From Phoronis australis (Eukaryota > Phoronida > Phoronidae), in contig NMRA01000052.1 of the NCBI GenBank assembly GCA_002633005.1, forward strand, positions 672,722 through 736,721: a stretch of 64,000 bases of DNA. The letters are read 5' to 3'. Below, piece by piece: positions 25,801 through 38,579 of this stretch (the stretch's first letter is position 1; each line of letters starts with the position of its first letter). A program made the translations under genes and the position numbers. The notes beneath the pieces are model-generated. The model did no database searches. It had not been told where the DNA came from and was given only the letters and a program-made list of their open reading frames with translations.

Positions 25801-28003
25801 TAGTTTACTCAGGATTGGCTCAGTTTTGCCAAGGTTTACTTTGAAAATTCCTCATTTCACCTGGGCTTAAACAGTCGCCACAGACCTACTGCGCTTCTGA
25901 AGACAATTTTGACTCAAATATATTGGGGTTTATTCTCTGTCAACAGGGATTGGGGGCCCAAAGGCTCTAGATCTGTGTGTAGCCATGTTAACATTGCTGA
26001 AACATTGGATTACCGAAGGAGAAATGAATATCTTACTTCTGATTAGTATGTTAGACCTGTCCCCACACAGTGAGCAGTGATATTTTCGGATCGCAGTTTT
26101 GTCGATCAAAAAAGTCTCGAGCAGCAATGTTGTAGTTATATTCAATTGGGAGTGTTCTACAACTGACATTTGGCTAGAAAAAGGGTAAGGTTTCGATGCA
26201 TCTGTCATCTACTTAAATTGCATTGTCTAACATAAGCTTGCAGAAATAGTGAAGAGGACTTGTATACTTATGCTGATGATAATGCCATTTGTAGATTTTA
26301 CTACAGTGCCTTTGTGGTCTCGTTTTAACCTGTTATGGAATAGTCCACGTCGCTGGAAAATTCAAAGAAATAAAGTCAACAGCAAATGTAGAGAACAAGT
26401 GAGTAATTATCTCCAGCGTATCAACTAAATGGTCGTTCTCTAGAGAACTAGGGCATTGGTTGCCTGCTTTACTTTGGGAGTTCCACTTCACACTTTAATA
26501 GGTTGTTTAGAGAGTCTTAACCCATCATTTAGCTAGACAGTATGGTCAGGAGGTACACCATAGAACAGGTGAATCGTATTTGCCACTGGTAAAAAATCTC
26601 TACGAAAAAGGTGCCTTTTCCAACAAAATTCCTTACATGAGGGTTCAATAGGTGTTCAAAACTACAAACCGGTTCCTTTTTTCCTACTGATTCAAAAGGA
26701 ATGATGTACTCATTTTTGCCGACATAACATTTCTTCTTGTACTGTTTGGGGCTTAACGGGGCATTTTTTAAGCAAAACTCTATGAAAGGTATTTTTATGG
26801 AAACTCCCTGTAAATGAATCTCCTTTTTTTACTACACCCTCTAAAATCTAAATGGTCGAATAGCCCAATTTTTCAGCCACATCCCAGGTCTTGTCGAGCA
26901 AAAAAGAGAGATTTAAAAAACACAACCACGTGTCCAGGTACTACTTCGTGCACGTTTCTTTGCTCACCAAGGGTTTTAAAAATTTATGGTTTCATAGGTA
27001 AAATCCGTATCTTGAACTATAAATTTGGTTCCTACAGCATGTTAAGAGCATTGCTCCGAGACCGTAAGTGCTATAAATTGTCAAATGTGACAAACTGTTT
27101 GACGTACTGGCAAGAATCACCAGCTGCGAACAACAGCCACTCGCAATGGTGTTCTATTTATACCCCTATTCAATACAGTCAACTGTAATTGGCCTTTTGT
27201 CGTTTGTGCTGGGATCTCGCGGTGACGCAGTATGGTCCATAAAGACAGCTTCACCTATCATTTGACCAACCTACATTTGTGTGATTAAACTCGCGTTTTC
27301 TTATTTTGCTAAGACATTGCTAGGACTACATGGTTAGCCCAACCCATCTAAAATAACAAAATTCCATTGAAGTTAAGCTTTAATGCGATTCTTTGTGATC
27401 GTGGACACCAAGTTTTGACAGTCATTGATGAAGGTAAATTTCTTTACAAGTCTAGACAGCTTTAGTTGGCCACTCATTCAGTTATAATCCAATGGTTGCA
27501 GATATTATTGAACTTTGTGTGATATGTAATTGTGCTGTTATTTAAATCAACACGTTGATACGGTATTAAGTAAGAGTTGTTGGTCTCCTTACACCCATAT
27601 ATTGGTCACGTCACGTGACTTATTGTTAAACCTGATAAGATCTTCACCTCAACCGGAGCTCAAGCGTGGGACATTCTGCTAACCTTGCAGATTCTCTCGT
27701 CCACTGAGCTGTTGGGATGTGACCAACTTGCGGTGGGCAAGAAGACTTGATTTTTTTCTTTTGTACGAGTATACCATCTTGTTATGCAAGCACCGTTGTA
27801 AAGAACACTGGTCACGATGTAACATTTTCGAGCCAAGTTACTGTGGATGTTTTTTTTTCACAACGGGGGCTATTTCAAGAATGACGACGCAATGAAATTG
27901 TACTTAACTGTTCTGGGTGTTTTACAGGACATGGGAAAATCTTAGCAATCGATTGTCTTTCTACACATTTAACCACAGAGGACAAGTCTTCCATGGACGA
28001 TAA
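22813..28003 (+). CDS. MMGT1: ER membrane protein complex subunit 5 / membrane magnesium transporter 1
   Basis: Four exons join in frame to 103 aa: 22813-22891, 25743-25795, 26295-26398 and 27928-28003 (TAA). The product has the family's N-terminal helix GFGLIILLHAAYSAAQ, followed across the first intron by HRSYLRLTEQ. A second helix contains CGLVLTCYGIVHVAGKFKEI. The C-terminal block is SFYTFNHRGQVF. These blocks in this order are diagnostic of EMC5/MMGT1. The protein is shorter than the human one (131 aa) because little follows the FNHRG motif. EMC5 is a small two-helix subunit of the ER membrane protein complex, which inserts and stabilises multi-pass membrane proteins; the family was also described as Mg2+ transporters. 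The gene is head-to-head with a seven-helix receptor gene and tail-to-tail with SLC25A30. Its first intron (about 2.85 kb) carries foldback and MITE insertions. Confidence 0.95.
23150..23500. repeat. Partial copy of the foldback family found at 23557-24142
   Basis: The segment repeats, in the same orientation, the left arm of the adjacent foldback: 'gaattatacctcacattgattaaa', 'aagtacctttt', 'agagggacaccttaggaagct' and 'tcaaacctttttcgagcagttc'. It ends with 'ccggtgtatgaagtgcctatggga', the outer part of the arm, inverted. It appears to be a shortened or rearranged copy in MMGT1 intron 1. Confidence 0.65.
23557..24142. repeat. Large foldback element, arms of about 270 bp, in MMGT1 intron 1
   Basis: The left arm (about 23557-23825) and right arm (about 23874-24142) are inverted copies with small differences. 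They pair 'ggtggagctcctat' with 'ataggagctccaccg', 'ttaattccttccaac' with 'ttggaaggaattaa' and 'gttcccaaaatcggtaactcg' with 'cgagttaccaattttgggaac'. The spacer contains ccaggggatatgacgt. There is no ORF of note. A second member is at about 37790-38275. Confidence 0.85.
24157..24334. repeat. 178-bp MITE, copy 1
   Basis: Terminal inverted repeats are aattgacctatcgc on the left and gcgataggtcagtt on the right. The inside (caagctccacccc, cccggcaacgtgttgtttg, gcttggaaacgaaggtgtgtcaag) matches 42665-42842 in the opposite orientation, and both copies are 178 bp long. Non-coding. Confidence 0.85.
24940..25075. repeat. Relic of the foldback family's right arm
   Basis: The blocks 'ggtgtcattctatgcttaaaagg', 'acttctaatgctagcaatgtgact' and 'ccagtgttaggtgttaggca' align with the right arm at about 23988-24060. 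No partner arm is seen nearby. Confidence 0.5.
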
Positions 28004-28689
28004 CGGCTGTTATTTGTGAAGGACTGCCAAGTTAATGTGCATTATTTATTTCCTCTCAATATTCTGTATTACTACTGTGTCGGAGTTATCTTATGCATTG
28101 CAACATGAAGACTTCTGAGACACTAGTATTTGGCGTTGGAGGAGAGAATGTCATGCGACTTCATGTTGGAACTAGTGTTGTCGAGTAAAAAACATTTTAG
28201 TATGCACTTGGCTCAGTTATTTGCCATATGCCAACAGAATGTTTTCTTATATTTGAGTAATGCATAATGAAAAGTGGGCTGCGTTATGTAAATTCAAGTC
28301 ACTAGTGTCGAGAAATCTTTGCAACTGGATGTCTCAAAATTTTCATGCTTTCAGAATTTCATTCATTAATTAAACATTCCAGCCTCGCTTACCAATCGGT
28401 TCAGTGGCTGCCATTTTGGTGGTGTACGATAGTAACTTCTCGAGTGTAGTCACAAAAGACTTGCCCGTCACTCTCGTGATTTTGTATCGTCTTAGTTTTC
28501 TGTCTTGCATCTACCGATGACACTCATGTACATAAAAGATGGAAAAAAGCAAGGAGCTCACTCAGTAGCCCACGGGAGGCTGTTCTTGACTTCCTCAGAG
28601 ACGCTTGTGTCAAATTAAGATGGACTGATTACATTTTACTGTGTTGAATTTTGGATATGTTAACCTTTTTAAAAACTGCATTTAGTGAC

Positions 28690-28695
28690 AATAAA
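28690..28695 (+). terminator. Probable MMGT1 poly(A) signal
   Basis: This is the first canonical AATAAA I noticed on the + strand after the MMGT1 stop codon, about 690 bp downstream. A later signal could be used instead. Confidence 0.45.
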
Positions 28696-30663
28696 CACAC
28701 ATCCATCGATTTTAGTAATGGATAAAATAACATATAAACAAGGCAACACTTACAACCATAATAAATTTTTATTCCAGCACTTTCAGTTCTATGAAAAGGA
28801 CACCAAATCCCTACTGACATCCTAAAAGGCCAATTACTCTGGAAATTTCCTTGCCATGCCATTAGCAAAACTAATTGAGACCACAAGCCACTGGTATGAA
28901 ACAGCTAACGTTTGGCTAAACTTAACAAAACTGATGGCTTTGTACACTCTACTTTTCACTTTCCATCTCAGAATGGATAATTTAGAGACAGTTTTGTTTA
29001 TAAAGAGAGTAACCTAGTTATAATTTCCATTTGAAATAGTGATAACCATGACGAAATGCCCATTCAAATTACTCAAAATTGCTCTAAAAATAATACTTTA
29101 TTGTGATGTGATAATAAAGACTGGACAGTTATGCGTGAAAATAGGTTAATACTGGAACTGCATTAGCTCTAAGTGACAGGGCCTGGAATTTTCCTCTTTT
29201 TAAGAGTATTTCCTCTTTTTTTGTTTCGATTTCCTCTGATTTGATTTCCACTTTCCTCTTTTTCGTCTCTTTTTTTATCATTATTTTTACTTTATCCATA
29301 CAAAAAATGCTTCTTGCAATTAAATTATACGACACAAAAATATTTCCATCACATAAGCCTATTTATTTGAAGAACGCTATGTCACCTGGAAATTTTTCCT
29401 CTTTTACCATTGGTCATTCCAAGCACCGTTACACCCAAGTATGCTGGGGTGTTAGCTTACAGAAAGAACTCTACTACAAGCAAACTCGACTGCTGAGCAA
29501 TGTGACATAAGATATTTGCCACGGTTCACATGCTAAGAGTACTCCAAGTATGTGAGGTCAAAGAAGCTCATGGAAATATGAACCATGTAGTGCTGGGAAG
29601 AGCTGACAGCCTCACTTACTTAGCTAATGTTCCCCAACCATGCTACTGAGAAACCACATCAAATTAATTCGGGGTAGGCAATCATCCTTTCTTACAGCCC
29701 ACTCAAACCTTTTCATTCACCATCAGTAATCCTTTTCAAACGAGTCATAATTCAGTTCTTAGATAGTCCACTTTTTTCTCATTAACCACTTTTCGTTTCC
29801 CACCTGACAGAAGGCACGAGTTGCACCAGCTTAATAACAAATCTGAAGGACGTCCTTGGTACAGTGTATCAAATTTGCCAGTACTCTACAACTCGGAATA
29901 TGATGCAGTTTAAGAGAAAAGATTGTACTTCTAAGAACAGAATCGCACCACATAAGAACTGAAGCTTAGCAGAAATATTGTCTACATTGAAATTTATGAC
30001 ATCATAGCTGAAAATATATTTTCAAACAAATTGACCTTTTGTCTCTCAGAAAATCATGGTTCCCACTCTTCTCTTTAGTGTTACTTTCTATGAATTTCAA
30101 AAAAGTTGCTGTCTTTGGTTTCCAAGTTTTTTTCAGACACAAAAGGACACTTCTTAGTAATTTTTGTTATTAAATTATTGCCAAGTATAAGTTAATGTAT
30201 GAATTAGAAATGCAACTCGAAAAGTGATGGTTTTTAATTTTACATGAGTTTACTGTTTGGCAACTGACAATACTAGTTTCACTAGTAAAAATGCAGCAGA
30301 CACATAGATTTTCTTATGAAACATTGTAAGATACTAGCTCAGAGCTTGCGTTATAAAATGCACCAAGACAGCCTGTTATGCAGCTTATAATTTAGGATTT
30401 ACCAGACTTTCAATGCATTTTCAGAACATAAATTATGCGCAGAATGTACAATAATGGAAATATTCCCGCAGAAAACCGCTACACTGGTGTGTACCTGTTT
30501 GACAATATGCAATATGATATGGCTTCAGAAACACCAGATGGCACAGCTGCACCATAACTACAACTATTCCCACAAATGAAGGCTACAACTATGATTTCGC
30601 CCGATCAACTGCATGTCCACCTTGTACATGACAAGTCTTGATAAAAAGCAACATTCCCATTGA

Positions 30664-30669
30664 TTTATT
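30664..30669 (-). terminator. Probable SLC25A30 poly(A) signal
   Basis: AATAAA on the - strand (tttatt on +), about 130 bp downstream of the TAA at 30801-30803 and in a plausible position for a short 3' UTR. Confidence 0.6.
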
Positions 30670-30800
30670 AAAAGAATGACAAACTCGACATGATTGTGTT
30701 GTCTTAGAGGTAAAGAGATATCGTATTCTCTCGAATCGGAACGTCTTTCCTTGCACGCCTTTGCTGTCCAGCACCCTGTTCTGCGACTAGCATTACGCCG

Positions 30801-33800
30801 TTAGTAGATCTTCTTCAGTTGTTCATAAGATACAAAGAACTGAAAGGTAGTTAAGGAACATTTGGAAAGACGGAGTACAACAAAATCACACCACAAAAAC
30901 CGCCATTTTATATAGTCACCATATAAGTTTTCAGAATAATTTAAAACTCCCATCTATCAAAGCTCAGGGACTGATACAAATCGGACTGATCAAAACAGAC
31001 AACCAACCAGGCTTATCGTGAGGCAAGTTACAAGACAGACCTATCAATCCATCCATCTATTCTGGCCACGTTACAACTATACTCAGCCTCGAGTAAAACC
31101 TGAACAAGAACTGCAATATGGCAAGATAACTGGCGCAACGCATGACTGACACATCTCGACAAAGCAGGCCAGTAAAAAAGAAACAATTTCTCAGGCAGGC
31201 ACAGAAATTTTGAACTTCCTCGAACTCTACGCTTCTATCTCCATCATTTTTGTCCCTTCCCCCGGCTGTCCGCAACAGCTAATTTTGCCAACTCTCGCCC
31301 CATGAATTGACTGTTTGATTGCCATACAAACTGGCAAGTATTGTAATGAGATGTAAATTTCACACAGCACTACAAATTACAGGGGAGCACATGCTTCACC
31401 CAGTCCACTCCCTATGGCCACGCAAAGCCTGTAAGAAGAGAAAGTCGCCAGGTGGCCTGATCCCTTTTGCAGTTCACCAAGCATGCTTATGTCAAAAGGC
31501 TGGTACAGACTTGACGTGAATGCAAACATGGCAAACGCGACATGATAATTTTCCATTTATTTCGCTCAAAATTAATCTAATTGCCAAAATATTCAATTTT
31601 CCATGTTTCAAAGGCTGATTTACTGCAAATAATCGAAAGACAACCAAAATTGCTTCATGACATCTACACAGTACACACCATTCTAGTAACAGACTAAAAT
31701 TTTATTCATCTATATTTTTGTGAAGAAATTTCCAAAAATAAAATTTTCCTAGTCTGCCATATTGCGTGCCAAATAAGTGCAGAGTTACTGTATTGTTATT
31801 ATTATTATTACACCTTTTACAAAGGATACTAGAATATTCCATGGACCTAGTCGTACCCATGTGGGTATGAAACCTTTGTATAGAGCTAGAACACCTTCAT
31901 TTCTTACTGTCTGAAAAAGAACGCAGAACATTATTACGTTAGAGAATACAGCTACAAAACAAGTTAACACCGTCGAAAGGGCCACGTTATACCAAAACGT
32001 GATCCCAAAAAGCGTGAAAAAGCATGGTACAATCTGAATCTGAATAAGAATACCTCGGCGTCGCATTTGACGCCTGTTTTGGTCTAATATTTATTCAAGC
32101 AGAAAAAAACTTTAATCGGTACTGCCACAAGAAATAAATTGTTTACAAGTGCATTGTGACACTGATCTAGCAAACCTGCAGAACACAGTCCATGGATGAT
32201 GTGTATATTTTCGTGGAGCCGATGGTAGTAATGTCCATGGATGCTGATTTCACATTGCGCTGATTCATCATTCTTGTTTTCACAACATCTATGGGGGTAG
32301 AGGCTATGGCTCCAGCTAGACCAGCGATAAAACTGGCGCTAAAAATGTCAATAAAATGACACAGCTCTTACACACATCATGGCTAGTTGGGATGTAAATT
32401 CAAATTAAATTATTATAAAATGCTTAAAATCACCAGTTACATATCAAAAACATCGAAAAACAACCCCACCAGTCAATCAAATGACGCATTAGAATCTCTG
32501 CAGACAATAGCTGATATGTAAATTAGTTGATTTTGAGTTATGAACATTCATTGATCTTTCTAAATTGCGGCAAAAGAGAGAACAAATCACAGCGTTAGTC
32601 GGCAGGGGAACAAGCTGGTTTCATGTCTAAACAATTAATTTTGTAATTACTGCTTCGGGATCTCAGATGCTGTGTGGCTTTAAGATATTCATCACACAAC
32701 TTTGCTTGCAATCAAGAGGATCACAAGTTACCAAATAAAAAGAATCTACAATACATGTTGTATTTGTGACTTAAATGTTGCCTGCACTTGTCAGAACTTA
32801 CACAAAGTGTGTGAAGATGTTGTCGTTCATATACCCTGAGCCAATGAGATGCTTCTTGCTTACATCGTATACTGGTAACTCGACACCGGCAATCACAGCT
32901 GCTCTCTGTGCTGTGGGCCCCACACCCTGGATAGTAAAAAAACACGATGACTGTATCTAATCTGGAACTTCTTTCCACATCTGTTTGGGTTAACGTCAAG
33001 CTTTGACAAAACATCCTTTCCCAGATTTTATGAAATTTCATTTTTCAGCAACCATACGTTGTGTTGCCATCAGTTTTTTGAAAGTACACCCCCTGATTTC
33101 TTTACCTTATCAATATAAACACCATGGGAATTAACCCAAACAGATACGGTAGTTCTGAATCACAAAATTATGATGTAACTATCATGGAGCCCATCTTCTG
33201 GACACCACCATGGCTAATGATGATAGTATGTCGAAACATCACATATTTGATGTCTGAAACGGAGGAAAACAACATGTAGAAAAACAATAGTTTGAAAACC
33301 AGTTCACTTTTTAATAAGTGTGATCTCTCATCAGAGACGTGCTTCATCAGGCTGGTATGATTTTAAGCTACACTCGAGCAATTTTCTATCGACCAGAGTT
33401 CTCAGGCTAAGCACAAATGTTGAATGGAGCATGGTATGAAAACGTGCAGGCAAAAATTAAGTCTACAACAGGCTGGTAACAATAATTTTGGTCTGAACTA
33501 AAACAACATAAGCTTTACGCAAAAGTTATATGTACAATTATGCTTCATATTGACTTTCTTCATTAGAGTAAGAACTGGGAAAGATTCTGCAAAAAAATCT
33601 GCAAGAGACTCACATGAAGGGGCCGTACATGATCAATGTTATGTAACTGTGTAATGACCAAGTTTGAGCCACTCCATATGACACAAAATATTAATAACTT
33701 ACTCTCCAAAGCCCACGGACACCTTCTTGCTTATAAATATCTAGGAAAGATGACAACATCCCTTTTTGAACAAAGTTTTCATTCCTTGCTTGCATCCGAA

Positions 33801-36800
33801 CCTGAAATGACAGAACTAAAGTGTATAGTACAGTGTCCGTTGAACTGTTATAATTGTATTAATACTTAATAACAATAAAACCACATCTGGTTCACATATT
33901 CCTTTACATGCAAGCCGTTCAGTTGCTTTTATTTTTGAAATTTAAATACAGTGCTGAAATATTGGAAAAACTGGGATTGGATGATTTTGAAAACAACATG
34001 GCAACTTTTGCACACACACACCTTGAGGACATCTGTTGGATTGGCAATAGAACTAGAGATGACACCAGCTACAATGCCACATGCTACGCTCCCGTGCAGA
34101 GATTCATCTGTGTATCAAACAAGAAATAGCATCACAACAACAGTGCAACTTACAATAGCTTATCACTTGCAAGTATAAACTCTTTACAGTCTTTACCAGA
34201 TTTTTTGAGTCTTCTCCAAGTTTAATCAAATGAACTTAAATAGTTGTCCACACCTCGCAGCCACCGACAATGTGGAAAGCAGGTTTTTACGTTACTTAGA
34301 CTTCATGCAACCTAAGAATCAGCAGATCAAAGATGCCAACACACTGCTTGCAGCAAGGGAGCAATCAAACACGAGTAACAAAATTGCAAGTGTATCGGCT
34401 TAACGGGTACCAAGTACCAACTTGAAATGCTCAAGCATGACAGTACAAATGTAATTCGTGATTTAATTCAAGATTTAAAAACATGCATTATACAGTGGAT
34501 GAAGACCGCTTATTGTCATAGCCTCGGATTTGCCGTAAATTATGATAATAAGCGGGATGTTCCGTTAAACGAGTTCTGGCTTGGCACCAATCGTAACCAC
34601 TCTTATAGGCTGGTCATACCGTGGGGAAAGTATGAGACTACGGAGCAAGACAGCTGAACAGGAAACGATTGATTTTTATCCCCAGCGCCAAGTTTCGATC
34701 GAGCAAAAATGAATTTAAGTTTGTTAGATGGAAAAGCTATGGTGCGCACACTTATAAGCAGGTGAGTATGAATTTTGCCGATTTTTCAAATAACACTATC
34801 TCGGAATATGACATCATGACATTATCCAGGTTTTTTGGATGGGTTTAATGAGAAATGGTTCACTTTTTTGACATTTCATGACAATTACCGGGATATTCTG
34901 TTAACCGGTATGACATTAAGTGAGCTCACTTTACACGCAGGTGATCCAACTCCCTCTTTTACTATCGAACTCGCATCAATTAAAGTTCATCTTTTATCCA
35001 TTATTAATCATTTTGTGAAGTTCACACTGGGTGAACGTCTGCCAAAATTTATCTTCCTTTGTTTTCTTAGAAATTGAATGAGTCTCACCTTGAGGTCTGG
35101 GCATAATAATCTTTTTCATTGAATAGTAAATGCCTATTTTGATCGTTCCATACGTTGCCTGGCGCAGTAGAGCTGGAGAAAGTCTACAATAAACTTTTGA
35201 AGTATACACACAATCATTCGCATGTAGTGAGCAGTGGCTGCGTCTGAAAGTGAAACTTTATGGCATTTGAAAAGAAACTTATGGTAAAAATCTCAAGGGT
35301 CAATAAAACTATTCCTTCACTATCCACAATGCAAAAACCTTACAAAAAATTCGGAACTGACACTAAAGGTGGCACTAAATGTACTGTCCCTCGCAAAAAA
35401 AAAAACTTACTCAGATTCCCCACTGTTATGAAATTGGACTCAAATTGGACGTATTAAAAGTTACTTCACGGCTTCAAAAGTACTGACTATTTGTTACTGC
35501 AAGAGACCATGCTCCACAGTTTGGCTTGTCCCGCCGTGTCATTTTATGCACCAACCATGGTCTCAAGGAATAATGAACCGCCAGTTCTTTACAAGCAAAA
35601 ATATCACTTCTCATCTAAATAAGTTCAAACCAATTTTATAACAGTCTAAATCAAAAGTTTGATTCTTTAAGAGAAGGTTGATTTATACCAGCTTCAACAC
35701 ACACCTTTAAAAATTTGCAGGTGCAGGTTATTTATCAGCAACATTTCCCCAATATCAATCGTTCATCAGAAAAACATGGACCAGGCATCATAAAACTTGG
35801 TTAAGTTAAAAAATAAAATCGGCAGTAAGGGGCACTGGAACAAAGGATCGATCCTATGAAATGTCATGAAGATGGACCCAGGAACTTATAGGTGCAGAAA
35901 AAAAATGGAATTTTTTGATTGGGTTAGACGATCATGCCTTTTTAGTAAAATTTAGAAAAACAACTGTATCAATAAAATGACCAAATTTTGTAAATGATAT
36001 AAATGTCCAAGATGAAATTTAACAAACTGCTGTTACAGTTTTTTAAGTGATCATTTCAATTTCGTTTGATAAAATTCCTATTTTTGGTAGCACCTCAAGC
36101 AAAAGTGGAGCAATTTAAAACCAATTCCTAAGAACGTTTCGGAGAATAGTACATAAAGCATACCTGCCAACCTATTTTTGTTGAAAAGAGGTAGGCTTGC
36201 AAACAGCTGCGAGTGTGCATATCTAGGGGCATTTCTCCAGAAAATTTTGGAAAAAATGAAGCAAAATGGTGGAATCTCCTTCATTTCAAGATTTAGACCC
36301 ACAGTTTGTTGAAAAATAAAAACAAAATTTTGCAGCAACAAGATCGCTTAAATACATTATATGTCGCCAATTTTGCTTTCTTTAAAAGCATTTCACTGGG
36401 CTTCCAACAACAATTTTCTGGTGTGGTAGGTCTGACTAGTGAATGCGGTATACGTTAGGAGTGATGAAAAATCAGAAGGCTACCGCCTAAATCGGTTAGG
36501 GTTGGCAGGTTTGCGTAAAGCATATCTGAAAGTTTTATGCCGCAGTTGTTTCTAAGATATGAAGGTCTGGTCCAAAGTAACCTTAAGCTAAGGCGGTAGC
36601 GTACACAGCAGTTATGACTTACATACCCAGAGTACAGAGCTCTTACTCCCTCGTCTTTAAATATCCTGAACAAGGCGTGCGACATTCCACGATACTTCAG
36701 GCTGGTGTGCTGAGCATCGATCTTCTGGCCTTGAATTTGAAGTCTTGTCTTAGCTAGATCAATGGGGAACGTGCCTGTGGATATTAAAGTGATTGTCAAA

Positions 36801-37102
36801 CTCAGATGATAAAAGCTGACCGCCCAAAGCAAACGGCAAGTTGCAATGTAAGCAAGAGTGGATCTGCGCGTATATAGGGCAAGACAAAGTACCCCAGTGA
36901 ACTGAACTGCCTGCAGGTACAAAGGCAGCCATTAGTAGCTTCTAACATTTCTTTGATACGCACAAGCAATTGTGTTTGATCGAGTCTGTCTAAGAGCACC
37001 GTCATGACAGCGAGTAAAGAGACATTAACAGTGACCTAACATACCACATTCTGCAGCCATAGACGCTAACCCTCCGTAAACAAAAGGTCTCCAGTCTCCC
37101 AT
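30801..37102 (-). CDS. SLC25A30: Mitochondrial carrier of the SLC25A14/SLC25A30 (UCP5/KMCP1) type
   Basis: Nine coding exons join in frame to 297 aa: 37045-37102, 36627-36774, 35089-35183, 34022-34107, 33703-33801, 32802-32926, 32176-32338, 31830-31910 and 30801-30839 (TAA). The start ATG sits 2 nt inside an exon that begins after cttgcag at 37104, so a non-coding 5' exon lies upstream. The three carrier signatures are PIDLAK (P23), PTDVLK (P124) and PIDVVK (P219), one per repeat. Other family blocks are [45 protein letters not shown] and RLGPWNI, and the C-terminus is [12 protein letters not shown]. Length equals that of human SLC25A30 within a few residues. The product should be a six-helix inner-membrane carrier; UCP-like transport is a family inference. 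The donor after WNIL is weak (A|gtatcc). If that intron is retained, translation adds about 14 hydrophobic residues and stops. Confidence 0.95.
31555..31795. repeat. Dispersed repeat, copy 2 (first copy at 7820-8035)
   Basis: It matches 7820-8035 block by block in the same orientation and ends at a short (att)n tract. It lies in the last SLC25A30 intron, a few tens of bases from the exon at 31830-31910. Confidence 0.55.
36163..36515. repeat. MITE with a 9-bp target duplication in SLC25A30 intron
   Basis: The ends are cctgccaacc on the left and ggttggcagg..., inverted, on the right. The element is flanked by exact 9-bp direct repeats taaagcata at 36154-36162 and 36516-36524. A 9-bp duplication is typical of Mutator-like transposons, so a non-autonomous Mutator-type element is the best guess. 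It has no coding capacity. Confidence 0.75.
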
Positions 37103-37337
37103 CTCTGCAAGAAAAAATACAAAAAAGTTCCATCAACTTCCATGGCACTGGCAATCCATTATTCATGCACATGTTCTCCACCATCTGGTTTCCATCGTCA
37201 TGGTAACTGAGTTTGGAGCTAATGTGTCGGGGGAGGGCCATGCCCAAAAAAACTTAGTGCAAAGCTCTATACTAAACATACAGCTTTGCGGCAATGTGGT
37301 TAAAAACTGGCTAAATAAAATCTGAAAAAATTAGTGT

Positions 37338-37630
37338 CAGTGGCGGATCTAGGATACCATAAGGGGGGGTCAACATCCTTGGGTAATTGGGCAAAGCGTG
37401 ATTGCATGTGCACACAGGCCGCCCCAAACATGCGGGGGCCGAGGAATATAGACCCTCTGTTCGGAAAATCGTTTGGACTAAAAAAAACGACGTGTTTTTC
37501 CCCTTCGTCCGCTACCGGTTTTAGCTCTTGAACTCAATATTTCCTCACGCTTCAAGCTGTATTGCTATTGTTTCATTTTCCTTGCGGCAGCCAAGGAGGG
37601 GGAAACCGGGCACCCCTTAAATCTGCCTAT
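37338..37630. repeat. Non-autonomous DNA transposon-like element (cagtggcggatctagga end)
   Basis: The left end is cagtggcggatctaggat followed by a G-rich run; the right end is ccccttaaatctgcctat. Together they form an imperfect terminal inverted repeat. Similar GGCGGAT-type ends are common in hAT-like MITEs, but the superfamily is inference. It lies upstream of SLC25A30. Confidence 0.5.
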
Positions 37631-37632
37631 GA

Positions 37633-37672
37633 TAATGTATTGAGGACGATTAGAAAATAAGGTCACGCCTGT
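37633..37672. repeat. Single terminus of the 39.5-kb palindrome family
   Basis: The sequence atgtattgaggacgattaga...ggtcacgcctgtg matches the right-hand terminus of 39489-40175 (gtactggggatgatcagaag...gaggacgcctgtg). It is a relic with no partner arm. Confidence 0.55.
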
Positions 37673-37789
37673 GATTTCATGATGAGGTGGCAAGCAGAAT
37701 TACTTGAGCTGTGTGAAATTTTGAGGTCTACCGGAGCTCAACACACAGTGGTACCTAGCTGTGTTTTGACAATGGTCTTCATACTGCTT

Positions 37790-38275
37790 GCTGACTGGCT
37801 ATGCTGTGCCTGAACAGTGACCACCATCTCTAGCTGGCAAGTAGAGATCGTGAAGCTCCCATGACTGGCTATAGGAACCAGAAGCTTTTCGGCGAATTAT
37901 GCCTCACACTGATTAAAACATCAAAGTCACATTGTTATAAGTACCTTTAACGCATTGAGGGACACCTAAAGAGGCTGTCAACTCGAACAAATACTCCCGT
38001 TGTCAAACCTTTTTTTCGAAAAGTCATTCGTTCAATTCCCAAAATCAGAAATTGGCTAATTTTACATGTAGTGCACGCCAGGGGATATGACGTCAAAATA
38101 CCTGCCTCGCGCAGTGTTAAAAATGGTCAGTTGCTGATTTGGGCAACTGAAGGAAAGACTGCTCGAAGAAAAGGTTTTATGATTATGAAAGTATTTGTTT
38201 GAGTTGGAAGGAATTAGAGGATCGACGGTCTCCTAGTCTAAAGGTGTCCTCCTATGCGCAAAAGGTGCCACAACT
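37790..38275. repeat. Foldback element, second member of the 23557-24142 family
   Basis: It shares long blocks with 23557-24142: 'ttttcggcgaattatgcctcac', 'actgattaaaacatcaaagtcac', 'gccaggggatatgacgt', 'gcagtgttaaaaatgg' and 'gactgctcgaa'. The arms pair across about 38080. The right end is cut short at 'cgcaaaaggtgcc', close to where the next repeat begins. It lies upstream of SLC25A30. Confidence 0.8.
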
Positions 38276-38314
38276 CTTTTCGCCGAAAAGCTATAGACAA
38301 GCCCATGAGATACT

Positions 38315-38579
38315 ACACGCACGCAACCAGGGGGGGTTCGAACAAGCCTCCCCCATTTGGTGAAGTGGGCATGGCCATAAAGGTCTGCCTCAGAGAAACA
38401 AAAACCCTGCAAAAACTAGAAAACGAGACACAAGTCCACTAAATTTAAAAAAGGGAAGAACTATCAAAATTTGATGAATGCCCAATTCACAACTCTGAAC
38501 GTACCCCATGAATCTAAATAAAAGGCACACTTTGTCAAAATTCGAGTTTCCTATTTTTTGGCTGGGTACGCGCATGTGC
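38315..38579. repeat. MITE-like dispersed repeat, copy 2
   Basis: The left end is acacgcacgcaaccaggg and the right end gctgggtacgcgcatgtg, an inverted pair. The internal blocks are shared with 15527-15742. It abuts the truncated foldback at 37790-38275, so the two insertions are probably nested or joined. Confidence 0.75.

Larger units (their letters stand above)
28004..30800. other. MMGT1 3' UTR, intergenic DNA and SLC25A30 3' UTR
   Basis: A canonical AATAAA for MMGT1 lies at 28690-28695, with others at about 28758 and 29113. The SLC25A30 poly(A) signal on the - strand is at 30664-30669. Between them I see no conserved exon. A pyrimidine-rich stretch with repeated ttcctctttt lies at about 29185-29285. 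Confidence 0.5.
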
